Source of the DNA: JAOPZW01 sp036379935
GTDB lineage: Bacteria; Actinomycetota; Thermoleophilia; Solirubrobacterales; Solirubrobacteraceae
Length of the DNA stretch: 44,900 bases
Direction of reading: 5' to 3'
Assembly: GCA_036379935.1 (NCBI GenBank)
Contig: DASVFT010000099.1
Coordinates: forward strand, 1-44,900
Part shown: in pieces, positions 9,714 through 18,048 of the stretch
Numbering within the stretch: position 1 is the stretch's first letter
Layout of the letters: each line of letters starts with the position of its first letter
Notes under the pieces: model-generated
The model's database searches: none
The model's input: the letters and a program-made list of their open reading frames with translations, nothing else
Told to the model about the DNA's origin: nothing
Position numbers and translations under genes: made by a program

Positions 9714-10235
9714 CTAGATCTTCTTCACCTGGTCGAACCCGACCTCGACCGGCGTCTCGCGGCCGAAGATCGACACGAGCACCTTGAGCCTTTGCGCGTC
9801 CTGGTTGATCTCGGAGATCTCGCCGGAGAAGTCCGAAAGCGGGCCCGACACGACCTTGACCGACTCGCCGATCGAGAACTGCGCCTTGGTGGCGACCTTC
9901 TGCGCGACCTCGCGGTGCAGCAGGCGGTCGACCTCGGGCTGGGTCAGCGGCACCGGCTCATTCGACGCGCCGACGAACCCCGTGACCCCGGGCGTGCCCT
10001 TGACGAGCTGCCAGGAGTCGTCGTTGAGCTCCATGTTCACGAGCACGTAGCCGGGCATGGTGCGCTTCTCGACCGGGACCTTCTGGTTGTCCTTCATCTC
10101 GGTCACCGTCTCCGTGGGGACGACGACCTGGCGCACGGCGCGCTTCTGGTTCAGCGAGACGACTCGATGCTCGAGGTTCTGCTTGACCTTGTTCTCGTGC
10201 CCGGAGTAGGTGTTGACGACGTACCAGCGATACAT
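9714..10235 (-). CDS. nusG: transcription termination/antitermination factor NusG
   Basis: Binds RNA polymerase and couples it to Rho or the ribosome. 173 aa, shorter than many actinobacterial versions because it lacks their acidic N-terminal extension. NGN domain at about 1-110 (RWYVVNTYSGHENKVKQNLE, MPGYVLVNMELNDDSW, GVTGFVGASNEPVPLTQ) and KOW domain at about 118-173 (IGESVKVVSGPLSDFSGEI). I use the ATG at 10235, which gives the canonical MYRWYVV start; the frame runs further upstream only through the out-of-frame secE sequence. SD is weak. Follows secE by 22 bases. Confidence 0.95.
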   Translation of the reverse strand: MYRWYVVNTYSGHENKVKQNLEHRVVSLNQKRAVRQVVVPTETVTEMKDNQKVPVEKRTMPGYVLVNMELNDDSWQLVKGTPGVTGFVGASNEPVPLTQPEVDRLLHREVAQKVATKAQFSIGESVKVVSGPLSDFSGEISEINQDAQRLKVLVSIFGRETPVEVGFDQVKKI

Positions 10236-10257
10236 GGATTCGGGGAAAGTCTTCTCT

Positions 10258-10878
10258 TTAGATGATGAAGTTGACGACCTGCTTGGCGACCCAGTCCGCG
10301 AGGCCCAGGTACAGGCCGGCAACGATGACGAAGCCGATGACCACGCCGGTCGCCTGCGCGACCTGACGGCGGTCGGGCCATTGCACGCGCTGCAGCTCGG
10401 CCCATGAGGCGCGCAGGAATCCGACGAAGCGTCCGGCGCCCTTCCGCGTCGGCGCGCCTGGAACGGCGGCCTCGCGGCGCGGCGCGGCGGCCGCGGCCTC
10501 CCTTTCCAGGGTAGCGTCGTCGAAGTCGTGGTCCTCGTCCTCGAGGAGCGCTGAGGGCTCGTCGTCGAAGTCGTCGCGGTCGGCGCGGCTGAGCGCTGAG
10601 GGCTCGTCGTCGAAGTCGTCGCGGTCGGCGCGGCTGAGCGCGGAGGGCTCGTCCGCCTCGGCCTCGCCCGCTTCGACCTCGTCGCGGACGTCGGGCTCGT
10701 CGTCGACCGTCTTCCCGTCCGCGCCGCTGACCAGGGCGGCCTCGAACTCGTCGACCTCGCCCGAGGCGTGCTCGAGCTCGCCGGGCACGTCGGTGCGCCG
10801 CGGCTGCGACCGCGCGGGCCCGGCGCTCTGCGCGCGCCGAGCCTTGCGCTGCTTGGCTCGCTGTCGGTCACGGGCCAC
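10258..10878 (-). CDS. secE: preprotein translocase SecE with a long acidic repeat N-terminus
   Basis: Essential SecYEG subunit. The SecE core is residues 147-206: amphipathic FVGFLRASWAELQRVQWPDR, then RQVAQATGVVIGF and a single membrane helix ending VAKQVVNFII. Bacterial single-span SecE is usually 60-130 residues; here about 145 residues precede the core. They begin very basic (RQRAKQRKARRAQ) and become acidic, with three 15-residue units at 76-90, 91-105 and 106-120 (DEPSALSRADRDDFD twice exactly, then a variant). Start chosen at GTG 10878, 16 bases after the rpmG stop; the frame extends upstream but would overlap rpmG. Identity sure, exact start less so. Confidence 0.9.
   Translation of the reverse strand: MARDRQRAKQRKARRAQSAGPARSQPRRTDVPGELEHASGEVDEFEAALVSGADGKTVDDEPDVRDEVEAGEAEADEPSALSRADRDDFDDEPSALSRADRDDFDDEPSALLEDEDHDFDDATLEREAAAAAPRREAAVPGAPTRKGAGRFVGFLRASWAELQRVQWPDRRQVAQATGVVIGFVIVAGLYLGLADWVAKQVVNFII
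10546..10635 (+). repeat. exact 45-bp tandem duplication inside secE
   Basis: 10546-10590 and 10591-10635 are identical 45-mers; degenerate half-copies lie on either side. Each encodes one 15-residue acidic unit of the SecE N-terminal tail. Confidence 0.9.
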
Positions 10879-10894
10879 GGCTACGTCGCGCGCG

Positions 10895-11059
10895 CTAACG
10901 CGTCTCCCGATGGCTGGTGTGCTGACGGCACCATCTGCAGTACTTGCGCAGGGCGATGCGATCAGGATTGTTGCGCTTGGACTTGTTCGTCTGGTAGTTG
11001 CGCCGCTTGCACTCCTCGCAGGCGAGGGTGACAGCGATGCGCACGTCTCCGCGGGCCAT
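10895..11059 (-). CDS. rpmG: 50S ribosomal protein L33 (zinc-binding type)
   Basis: 54-residue gene: starts MARGDVRIAVTLACEECKRR, continues NYQTNKSKRNNPDRI and ends KYCRWCRQHTSHRETR. The two CxxC pairs (CEEC, CRWC) mark the zinc-containing C+ form, expressed in zinc-replete cells. Located directly before secE, as in most actinobacteria. The upstream sequence CCGGAGCTGCCAG offers a GGAG SD. Confidence 0.95.
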   Translation of the reverse strand: MARGDVRIAVTLACEECKRRNYQTNKSKRNNPDRIALRKYCRWCRQHTSHRETR

Positions 11060-11144
11060 CTGGCAGCTCCGGGGTAGAGGAGGTCTCGTCGGCCGACACG
11101 GCCCGGGACAAAGGAAAGACCCGCCCCGGGCGAGTCAAGGACCG

Positions 11145-11150
11145 AGTGTA
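11145..11150 (-). promoter_or_regulatory. candidate -10 (TACACT) for the rpmG-secE-nusG-rpl operon
   Basis: Minus strand GCGC TACACT CGG about 85 bases before rpmG. No clear -35 at 17 bases; a TTGACT (11133-11138) just downstream could alternatively be a -35 but has no good -10 partner. Confidence 0.3.
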
Positions 11151-11220
11151 GCGCGGTTGCGTCGAGGGAGTCGTGCTCCACCTCGTCCTCGCGGCGCCCG
11201 CGCACGCCGCCAGCCGGCCG

Positions 11221-11238
11221 CTGCTCCAGATGGAGCAG
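11221..11238 (-). terminator. hairpin after the second vWA gene
   Basis: CTGCTCC AGAT GGAGCAG, perfect 7-bp stem, 11 bases past the stop of the 11249-12199 gene. It could separate the MoxR/vWA operon from the rpmG operon on the same strand. No T-tract. Confidence 0.4.
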
Positions 11239-11248
11239 TTCACCCTGG

Positions 11249-12199
11249 CTAGGGCAGGCGCCCGGCCCAGCGCACGGAGGCCGCCGCGGCGCCCAGCAGG
11301 AGGACCAGGCCGCCGATGGCGAAGCTGGCGGTGACCTCCTTCTGCTGCTTGCGCTTGCCCAGCTGCGAGCCCAGCGTCTTGTAGATCGAGCTCAGCTGGT
11401 CGTCGTCCTCGGCCGTGAACGCGCGCCCGTTGGAGACCTCGGAGATCCGGCGCAGCGTCTCGGGGTCCGGGGCGACCGAGAGCGGGGTGCCGAACGGGTT
11501 GGGATTGGGGACGGTCGCGTCGCGGTTGCCGAGCGCGACCGTGTAGATGCGGATATGTAGCCGCCCGGCGGCGCGGGCGATCTGCACCGGATCGGGCCCG
11601 ACGGTGGTCTTGCCGTCGGAGAGCAGGACGATGGCCGACGGCGGGCGCTTGCCGTTCTGACGGTCGCCGCGCAGGGCGTCGATCGCCACCTGCAGCGCAT
11701 CGCCGGTGGCGGTGGCACCGTCCGCGACCTGGCCGTCGACGATGCGCCGCGCGCCGTCGTGGTCGTTGCTCGGAGCCTGCACGGCGTCGGGCGTGTCGGA
11801 GAAGGCGACGGCGCCCACGCGCACCTGCTCGGGCAGCTCGTCGAGGAAGGTGCGCGCCGCGCGCTGGGCGGCCGCGAGGCGATCGGGCTGGACGTCGGTG
11901 GCCTGCATCGAACGCGAGTGGTCGGTCACGAGCATGATCGAGGCGCGCTCGACCGGGACGGCCACCGTGGCCTGCGGCTTGGCCAGAGCCAGGACGAGCG
12001 CGGCGAGGGCGGCGAGGGCCAGCGCGGCGGGCAGGTGGCGCCGCCACGCGGGCACCGCACCCGCGGCCACCTTCAAGGCGGGGACGGCCGTGAAGCGCAC
12101 CGCGTAGCGCTTGGCGTTGCGGCGGCTGGCGAGGTAGGCGAGCAGCGCGAGCGGCACGAGCGCGAGCGCGAGCAGCCAGGTCGGGGAGGCGAAGCTCAC
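11249..12199 (-). CDS. BatA-like membrane protein with vWA domain (second copy)
   Basis: 316 aa. N-terminal helix about 8-25, second helix about 57-75, vWA domain about 85-270, C-terminal helix about 290-308, as in aerotolerance BatA/BatB proteins. The MIDAS metal site reads DHSRS (93-97), keeping D-x-S-x-S, with the downstream Thr motif in GATATGDAL and LLSDG. It is a paralogue of the 14210-15175 protein: both begin MSFA and share PVERASIMLVTD. It is the last gene of a MoxR-DUF58-vWA operon, overlapping DUF58 by 4 bases. Likely works with MoxR in envelope protein or metal-cofactor maturation (family knowledge). Confidence 0.85.
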   Translation of the reverse strand: MSFASPTWLLALALVPLALLAYLASRRNAKRYAVRFTAVPALKVAAGAVPAWRRHLPAALALAALAALVLALAKPQATVAVPVERASIMLVTDHSRSMQATDVQPDRLAAAQRAARTFLDELPEQVRVGAVAFSDTPDAVQAPSNDHDGARRIVDGQVADGATATGDALQVAIDALRGDRQNGKRPPSAIVLLSDGKTTVGPDPVQIARAAGRLHIRIYTVALGNRDATVPNPNPFGTPLSVAPDPETLRRISEVSNGRAFTAEDDDQLSSIYKTLGSQLGKRKQQKEVTASFAIGGLVLLLGAAAASVRWAGRLP

Positions 12200-13164
12200 C
12201 GTAGCCTCCGCCCCAGGTCCAGCAGCCAGTCGCGATCGGTCGACAGCGCGACGTGGTCGACGTGCAGGCGGCGCAGCTCCTGCGCCACCGCCTCGCGGCG
12301 CTCGCGCTCGAGCGCCTCGAAGCGCTCGCGCACGCGGCGGCGCGAGGTGTCCACCTCGATGCGCTCACCGCTCTCGGGGTCGACCAGGGCCAGGCGACCG
12401 ACGGCCGGCAGCTCGCTCTCGCGGGGATCGGAGACCTCGACGGCCAGCACCGAGTGGCGCGCGCGCAGGGCGCCGAGCGGGCGGGTCCAGCCCTCCTGGT
12501 CGCGGAAGTCCGAAATCACCGTGACGAACCCGGGCTGGCCGGCGACCTTGCCCACGCGCACCAGCGCGTGCGCGAGCGCGTCGGACTCGCTGTGCCCGTC
12601 GGGCGCCACGCCCTGCGCCAGCACGCGGCGCAGGGCCACGAAGCCGGGCCTGGAGCCGCGCGGCGGCAGCAGCCGCGGCCGCCCCACCCCGAAGGTCACG
12701 ATCCCGAGCCGGCCCGCACGGCGCACGGCCAGGCGCCCGAGCACGAGTGCGACGCCCTCGGCCACGTCGGCCTTCAGCCGCTGGGTGGTGCCGAACGCCA
12801 TCGAGGGCGAGACGTCGAGCACGATCCACGTCGTCAGCGTGCGCTCGGGCACCTGGAGGCGCACGTGAGGCTCGCCCGTGCGCGCGCTCGCGGCGGCGTC
12901 GAGCTGGCGCACGTCGTCGCCGATCACGTAGGGGCGCAGCTGCGCCAGCTCGGTGCCGCTGCCGATTCCCGCCGCGCGCCGGTCGCCCGGCAGCGCGCCG
13001 GCGGCATGCCGCGCCACGACGAGGTCGAGCGCGTCGAGCACGGCCGCCGGCATGCGTCCGGGGCCCTGGCGGGCGGCGGGCGGTCTGAGGACCGCGTCGC
13101 CATCGGCGCGCCGCTGCTCGCCCGCGGCGCGCGACCGTCCGCCGGCGGTCGGGCTCGCGGTCAC
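12196..13164 (-). CDS. DUF58 domain-containing protein
   Basis: 322 aa. Arg/Ala-rich N-terminus, then the DUF58 core: GIGSGTELAQLRPYVIGDDV, VRQLDAAASARTGEPHVRL and a MIDAS-like LDVSPSM about residue 118. DUF58 proteins almost always accompany MoxR ATPases and vWA proteins and are thought to be their substrates or partners. GTG start overlaps the moxR stop as GTGA. No membrane helix seen, so cytoplasmic or peripheral. Confidence 0.88.
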   Translation of the reverse strand: MTASPTAGGRSRAAGEQRRADGDAVLRPPAARQGPGRMPAAVLDALDLVVARHAAGALPGDRRAAGIGSGTELAQLRPYVIGDDVRQLDAAASARTGEPHVRLQVPERTLTTWIVLDVSPSMAFGTTQRLKADVAEGVALVLGRLAVRRAGRLGIVTFGVGRPRLLPPRGSRPGFVALRRVLAQGVAPDGHSESDALAHALVRVGKVAGQPGFVTVISDFRDQEGWTRPLGALRARHSVLAVEVSDPRESELPAVGRLALVDPESGERIEVDTSRRRVRERFEALERERREAVAQELRRLHVDHVALSTDRDWLLDLGRRLR

Positions 13165-14189
13165 GCCGCGGCCGCCCGGCGCTCGGCGCGCTTGACGTGG
13201 TCGGCCTCGGGCTCAGTCACCGCCGCCAGCACCTTGTCGAGGATGTCGTCGGCGCTGACACCGTCGCTGAGGGCGTCGTAGGAGAGCACGAGGCGGTGGC
13301 GCAGGACGTCGGCGGCCAGGTCGCGAACGTCGCCGCCGGTCACGTGCCCGCGCCCGCGCAGCAGCGCGAGCGCGCGCGCCGCCTGGACCATGCCGATCGG
13401 GCCGCGCGGGCTGGCGCCGTACTCGACGTAGGGGGCGATGTCGTCGAGGCCGTACTCGTGCGGGTTGCGGGTCGCGTCGGCCAGCGAGACCGCGTAGCCG
13501 ATGACCTCGCGATCGACGAGCACGCCGCGGCAGGCCTGGGCGAAGCGCTCGAGGTGCTCGAGCGTGAGCCGCTCGCGCAGGTCGGCCTGCTCGCCGAGGC
13601 TGCGCCCCACGACGGCCGCCTCCTCGCCGAACGAGGGGTAGTCGACGACGATCTTCATCAGGAAGCGGTCGAGCTGCGCCTCGGGCAGCGGGTAGGTCCC
13701 CTCGTGCTCGATCGGGTTCTGGGTGGCCATGACGAGGAAGGGCAGCGGCACCGGATAGGCCGTGCCGCCGATCGTCACCTGGCGCTCCTGCATGACCTCC
13801 AGCAGGGCCGACTGGACCTTGGCCGGGGCGCGGTTGATCTCGTCGGCGAGCAGGAAGTTGCCGAACACGGGGCCGAGCTCGGTGTCGAAGCGGCCGGTGT
13901 CCGGACGGTAGATGCGCGTGCCCACGAGGTCGGCGGGCACGAGGTCGGGGGTGAACTGGATGCGCTTGAACGTGCCGCCGAGCACGTGCGCGAGCGTCCT
14001 CACGGTCAGCGTCTTGGCCAGGCCGGGCACGCCTTCCAGCAGCACGTGGCCGCCGGCCAGCAGGCTGACGAGCAGGCGCTCGAGCATCGCGTCCTGGCCG
14101 ACGATGACGCGCTTGATCTCGTAGAGCGCCTCCTCGAGCGCCGCGCGCGGCTCCTCGCGTGAAGGGGTCTGGTCGTCGATCTCGGTCAT
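13161..14189 (-). CDS. MoxR-family AAA+ ATPase
   Basis: 342 aa chaperone-like ATPase. Walker A is GVPGLAKT (53-60), Walker B LLADEINRAP (about 113-122), followed by the MoxR-specific LLEVMQERQVTIGGT, ATQNPIEHEGTYPLPEAQLD (sensor 1 and Arg finger region) and a C-terminal lid with YGASPRGP. Between a vWA gene (21 bases upstream) and DUF58 (4-base overlap), the standard arrangement. MoxR proteins remodel or insert cofactors into vWA partners. Confidence 0.93.
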   Translation of the reverse strand: MTEIDDQTPSREEPRAALEEALYEIKRVIVGQDAMLERLLVSLLAGGHVLLEGVPGLAKTLTVRTLAHVLGGTFKRIQFTPDLVPADLVGTRIYRPDTGRFDTELGPVFGNFLLADEINRAPAKVQSALLEVMQERQVTIGGTAYPVPLPFLVMATQNPIEHEGTYPLPEAQLDRFLMKIVVDYPSFGEEAAVVGRSLGEQADLRERLTLEHLERFAQACRGVLVDREVIGYAVSLADATRNPHEYGLDDIAPYVEYGASPRGPIGMVQAARALALLRGRGHVTGGDVRDLAADVLRHRLVLSYDALSDGVSADDILDKVLAAVTEPEADHVKRAERRAAAA

Positions 14190-14209
14190 GGGTTCCTTGC
14201 CTTCGTTGG

Positions 14210-15175
14210 TCAGATCAGCCGGCCGAACCAGCGCAGCGAGAGCGCGGCGCCGAGCAGGAGGAGAGCGAGGCCGCCGCCGGCGAAGCCGGCCGTGATCTCG
14301 CGCTTCTCGTTCTTGGTGCCGAGCAGCGAGCCCAGGTGCGCGTAGACGTCCTTGAGCTTGTCGGCGTCCGCGGCGGTGTAGGACTTGCCGCCCGAGGCCT
14401 TGGCCACCTCGGCCATCCCCTGCGGGTCGGGCGGCACCCGGCGCGTCTCGTTGCCGCCCTGGCCTCCCGGCCGCGGCACGGTGATCGTCCCCTGAGCGGT
14501 GCCCAAGGCGACGGTGTAGATGCGGATGTGCGCGCGGCGCGCGGCCTGGGCGGCGGCCACGGGGTCGACCTTGCCCGTCGCCGCGCCGTCGGAGATGAGC
14601 ACGATCGCGCCGGGCGGGCGCTTGCCGCCGACGCCGGGGGCGCGGGTGAGGATGCGCGTGGCGCTTTGGATCGCCTCGCCCGTCCCGGTGCCGCCGCGCG
14701 GCGTGAGCTGGTCGAGCGCGGCGTCGATGGCGTCGCGATCGCGCGTCGGCGACGACAGCACGCGCGGCTTGCTGCTGAGCGCCATCACGCCGACGTTGAC
14801 GCTCTTCGGCACCTGGCGCACGAAGCGCCGCGCGGCCGCCCGCGCCGCCTCCAGGCGCGTCGGCGGGACATCGGTGGCCGCCATCGACCCGCTGACGTCG
14901 GTCACCAGCATGATCGACGCGCGCTCGACCGGCACCGCGACCGTCTTCTGCGGGCGCGCGGCGGCGAGCACGAGCACGGCCAGCGCGGTGAGGAAGGCGA
15001 GCATCGGGAGGTGGCGACGCCAGCCGGGGCGCCGCGGGAGCACCGAGGCGCTCAACGCCGGCGCCGCGAAGGCGGCCGCCGCGCGGCGCCGGTTGCGCTG
15101 GACGGCGACGTAGAGGGCGATCAGCACCGGGACTGCCACGAGGCCGACGAGGACGAGGGGGGCGGCGAAGCTCAC
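14210..15175 (-). CDS. BatA-like membrane protein with vWA domain (first copy)
   Basis: 321 aa, same topology as the 11249-12199 paralogue: helices about 7-24 and 55-73, vWA domain with canonical MIDAS DVSGS (93-97), GGTGTGEA and LISDG, and C-terminal helix near 295-313. The GTG start (15175) overlaps the htrA stop as GTGA; the frame further upstream is a shadow of htrA. Stays within the protease-MoxR operon. Confidence 0.87.
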   Translation of the reverse strand: MSFAAPLVLVGLVAVPVLIALYVAVQRNRRRAAAAFAAPALSASVLPRRPGWRRHLPMLAFLTALAVLVLAAARPQKTVAVPVERASIMLVTDVSGSMAATDVPPTRLEAARAAARRFVRQVPKSVNVGVMALSSKPRVLSSPTRDRDAIDAALDQLTPRGGTGTGEAIQSATRILTRAPGVGGKRPPGAIVLISDGAATGKVDPVAAAQAARRAHIRIYTVALGTAQGTITVPRPGGQGGNETRRVPPDPQGMAEVAKASGGKSYTAADADKLKDVYAHLGSLLGTKNEKREITAGFAGGGLALLLLGAALSLRWFGRLI

Positions 15176-16386
15176 GGCGTGCGCGCGGGCCGGTTGCCCA
15201 GGGTGGCGCCCAGGCTGACCTCCTGGCCCGAGCGGTCGACGCGCATGTCGACGTGATCGCCGGGCTGCTTGCCGCTGATCAGGCGCGAGACGTCGTCGGG
15301 GTCGTCGACCGGCTGGCCGTCGATCTCGGTGATCACGTCCCCCGGGCTCAGGCCGGCACCGTCGGCCGGGCCGCCCGGCGTCACGCTCTGCACCTCGGCG
15401 CCGGCAGGGGCCGCGGGGTTCGTCGAATCGGAGGTCTCGACGCCCAACCACGGACGGGCGATGCGGTCGCCCTTCTTGAGGCGTGGCACGACCTCGCGCA
15501 CGGTGTTGGCGGGCACCGCGAAGCCGATGCCGACGTTGCCCTGCGAGGCGCCCGACGTCGCGATCTGCGAGTTGACGCCGATGACCCGCGCGGTCTCGTC
15601 GAGCAGCGGGCCGCCGGAGTTGCCCGGGTTGATCGGGGCGTCGGTCTGGATGACCTCGTCGATCGAGAACCCGTTGGGCGCCGTGATGTGGCGCCCGATG
15701 CCGGAGACGATGCCCTCGGTCGCCGTGCGGTCCAGGCCGAAGGGGTTGCCGATGGCGATCGCGGTGTCGCCGACGCGCACCTGGCGGGAGTCGGCGAACT
15801 GGAGCGGCTTGGCGTTGCGCGGCGCGCTGGCGGGGTCGATGTGCACGACCGCCAGGTCGCTGGAGGGATCGCTGCCGGTGACCTCCCCGTCGATGCTGCG
15901 CCCGTCCTGGCCGAACTTGACCACGACGCGGTCGGAGTCGCCGACCACATGGGCGTTGGTGACCAGGGTGCCGTCCTGGTCGACGAGGAAGCCGGTCCCC
16001 GAGCCGCTCGGGGTGCGGATCGAGACCACGGCGGGGCTGGCCTGCGCGTAGATCTTGCCCGCCTGCGTCTGCCCCTTGTCGGGCTGCACGGGCTTGCCGG
16101 ACACCGCGGGAAGGGGCGGCGGCGCGCTTGGCCCGCTGTCGGTGAGCAGTGCCCCGGCAGCGAAGGCGCCGCTGGCGATGGCGGCGGCGGCGAGCGCGAC
16201 GAGCGCGACCGCGCGCATCGACATCGTCCGTCGCGGCGCACCCCTCGGGCTCCTCGCCTGCGCGCTCTCGCGCTCCGCGGCCGCGAGCGCGGCCCGCCGC
16301 CGCGCCGCCTCCTGCTCCGCGGCCTCGCGCGCCTGCTCAGACTCCAGGCGCCATTCACCAGTCCACAGATGCCGAGGGAACCTCAT
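15172..16386 (-). CDS. HtrA/DegP-family trypsin-like serine protease with PDZ domain
   Basis: Membrane-anchored envelope quality-control protease. Cytoplasmic Ala/Glu/Arg-rich coiled N-terminus (about 1-50), one membrane helix (about 57-81), protease domain with triad His146 (TNAHVV), Asp177 (SSDLAV) and Ser257 (NPGNSGGP), then one PDZ domain (about 305-390). About 404 aa. I prefer ATG 16386 because a TACGCT -10 element ends 9 bases before it; a second ATG at 16392 adds two residues. First gene of the operon with vWA, MoxR and DUF58, coupled by GTGA. No separate SD. Confidence 0.92.
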   Translation of the reverse strand: MRFPRHLWTGEWRLESEQAREAAEQEAARRRAALAAAERESAQARSPRGAPRRTMSMRAVALVALAAAAIASGAFAAGALLTDSGPSAPPPLPAVSGKPVQPDKGQTQAGKIYAQASPAVVSIRTPSGSGTGFLVDQDGTLVTNAHVVGDSDRVVVKFGQDGRSIDGEVTGSDPSSDLAVVHIDPASAPRNAKPLQFADSRQVRVGDTAIAIGNPFGLDRTATEGIVSGIGRHITAPNGFSIDEVIQTDAPINPGNSGGPLLDETARVIGVNSQIATSGASQGNVGIGFAVPANTVREVVPRLKKGDRIARPWLGVETSDSTNPAAPAGAEVQSVTPGGPADGAGLSPGDVITEIDGQPVDDPDDVSRLISGKQPGDHVDMRVDRSGQEVSLGATLGNRPARTP

Positions 16387-16395
16387 CGTCATAGG

Positions 16396-16401
16396 AGCGT
16401 A
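16396..16401 (-). promoter_or_regulatory. candidate -10 (TACGCT) of the htrA-moxR operon
   Basis: TANNNT element 9 bases before ATG 16386 and only 3 before ATG 16392. Spacing favours a leaderless transcript starting at or near 16386. Confidence 0.4.
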
Positions 16402-16478
16402 GGTCCCCGGTCGTCAGCTATCGGTAAAGCAGATGTCGCGGGCCGTCGCCCGCGCGGGCGGTGCGCCACTATTGGGCG

Positions 16479-17504
16479 ATGATCTACGTCCCAGCCCGAG
16501 ATCGCTACGACTCGATGCCCTACCGCCGCTGTGGGCGCAGTGGGCTGCAGTTGCCGGCCGTGTCGCTAGGGCTGTGGCAGAACTTCGGCAGCGATCGGCC
16601 GCTGGAGACGAGTCGTGCGATCGTGCGGCGGGCCTTCGACCTCGGGATCACGCACTTCGACCTGGCCAACAACTACGGGCCGCCGTACGGGTCGGCGGAG
16701 GAGACGTTCGGACGACTGCTCGAGCAGGACCTGCGGCCATGGCGCGACGAGCTCGTCATCTCGACCAAGGCGGGCTACGACATGTGGCCCGGGCCCTACG
16801 GCGATTGGGGCTCGCGCAAGTACCTGCTGGCCAGCCTGGATCAGAGCCTGAAGCGGATGGGGCTGGAGTACGTCGACATCTTCTACTCGCATCGCCTCGA
16901 CCCCGACACGCCCCTGGAGGAGACCCTGGGCGCGGTCGACACGGCGGTGCGCCAGGGCAAGGCGCTCTACGCGGGCATCTCCTCCTACTCGGCCGAGCGC
17001 ACCGAGGAGGCGATCGCCATCCTGCGCGACCTCGGGACGCCGCTGCTCATCCACCAGCCCTCCTACTCGATGCTCAACCGCTGGATCGAGCCCGACCTGC
17101 TCGATGTCCTCGGGCGCGAGGGCGTCGGCTGCATCGTCTTCTCGCCGCTCGCGCAGGGCATGCTCACCGATCGCTACCTCGGCGGCATCCCCGAGGACTC
17201 GCGCGCCGCGCGCGGCGGCTCGCTGTCGACGGACATGCTGAGCGAGGAGAACCTCGCCAGCATCCGCGCGCTCAACGAGATCGCCAAGGGCCGCGGCCAG
17301 ACGCTGGCCCAGCTCGCCCTCGCGTGGACCCTGCGCGACCCACGCATCACCTCGACGCTCATCGGCGCCAGCAGCGTCGCGCAGCTCGAGGACAACCTCG
17401 GCGCGCTCCAACGCCTGGACTTCTCCGACGACGAGCTGGCCGAGATGGACCGCTACGCCGTCGACGCCGGGATCAACATCTGGGAGCGCTCGAGCTCGGC
17501 CTGA
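16479..17504 (+). CDS. aldo/keto reductase, L-glyceraldehyde-3-phosphate reductase (YghZ) family
   Basis: NADPH-dependent cytosolic reductase, 341 aa. Very close to E. coli YghZ (Gpr) in memory: YRRCGRSGLQLPAVSLGLW, GITHFDLANNYGPPYGSAEE, STKAGYDMWPGPYG, GSRKYLLASLDQSLKRMGLE, YVDIFYSHR. Catalytic tetrad Asp61, Tyr66, Lys97, His138. ATG 16479 gives the family-typical MIYVPARDRY start; an earlier ATG at 16461 is less likely. Divergent from htrA. The stop codon lies in one arm of the shared terminator. YghZ-type enzymes detoxify L-glyceraldehyde 3-phosphate and methylglyoxal. Confidence 0.93.
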   Translation: MIYVPARDRYDSMPYRRCGRSGLQLPAVSLGLWQNFGSDRPLETSRAIVRRAFDLGITHFDLANNYGPPYGSAEETFGRLLEQDLRPWRDELVISTKAGYDMWPGPYGDWGSRKYLLASLDQSLKRMGLEYVDIFYSHRLDPDTPLEETLGAVDTAVRQGKALYAGISSYSAERTEEAIAILRDLGTPLLIHQPSYSMLNRWIEPDLLDVLGREGVGCIVFSPLAQGMLTDRYLGGIPEDSRAARGGSLSTDMLSEENLASIRALNEIAKGRGQTLAQLALAWTLRDPRITSTLIGASSVAQLEDNLGALQRLDFSDDELAEMDRYAVDAGINIWERSSSA

Positions 17505-17514
17505 CGCGGTCAGG
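17500..17514. terminator. compact bidirectional terminator holding both stop codons
   Basis: CCTGAC GCG GTCAGG, perfect 6-bp stem. The TGA of the aldo/keto reductase (17502-17504) is in the left arm and the TGA of the opposing flavin reductase gene (17510-17512) in the right arm. Confidence 0.55.
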
Positions 17515-18001
17515 CGGGATGGCCGGGCTCGATGCGCTTGGCCCGGTGGAAGGTGAAGTCGTCCTGCTCGCCGCTGCGAGCGGCGATCGGCGCGAGCAGG
17601 AAGGCGTCGTGGTCGCCGACCGGGATGCGCTCGAGCACGCGTCCCACGAACCAGTTCCGGCAGCGCTCGAGGATCGGCACCCCGCCAGGCCCGTCCTGCC
17701 ACGCACACCGCGCGAACTTGTCGACCTCGTCGGCGGTCTGGCCGCCGAAGAGCTCGGCCAGGTCCTCGGCGTCGGCCGGGACGCAGTGCACGCCCAGCAG
17801 CTCGGCGTCGCGGCCGCGGCGGTAGGTGTGGTTGGCGTGCGAAAGGCAGACGAGGAAGCGCGGCGGATCGATGCTCGTCTGGGTGGCGAAGCCCACAAGG
17901 CAGCCCAGCGGCTCGTCGCCGGCGCGCGCGGTGACGATGAACATCGAGTACTCGAGGTGCCCGACCAGCGCGTTGAAGGCCGCATCGACGTCGTCGCTCA
18001 C
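17510..18001 (-). CDS. flavin reductase-like domain protein
   Basis: 163 aa, FMN-binding split-barrel of the flavin reductase-like family: FNALVGHLEYSMFIVTA, PLGCLVGFATQTSIDPPRFL, CLSHANHTYR, then a Trp/Arg C-terminal part and DHDAFLLAP. Such proteins reduce FMN/FAD with NAD(P)H or bind flavin/haem. Start set at GTG 18001 (VSDDVDAAF); the frame extends upstream into the next gene without protein-like sequence. CAGACT 8-13 bases before the start is a weak -10-like element. No dedicated monooxygenase partner adjoins. Confidence 0.8.
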   Translation of the reverse strand: MSDDVDAAFNALVGHLEYSMFIVTARAGDEPLGCLVGFATQTSIDPPRFLVCLSHANHTYRRGRDAELLGVHCVPADAEDLAELFGGQTADEVDKFARCAWQDGPGGVPILERCRNWFVGRVLERIPVGDHDAFLLAPIAARSGEQDDFTFHRAKRIEPGHPA

Positions 18002-18048
18002 GCGGCCCGAGTCTGCCACAGCCGCGCCGCGGCGAGCCGGCTCGCCCG

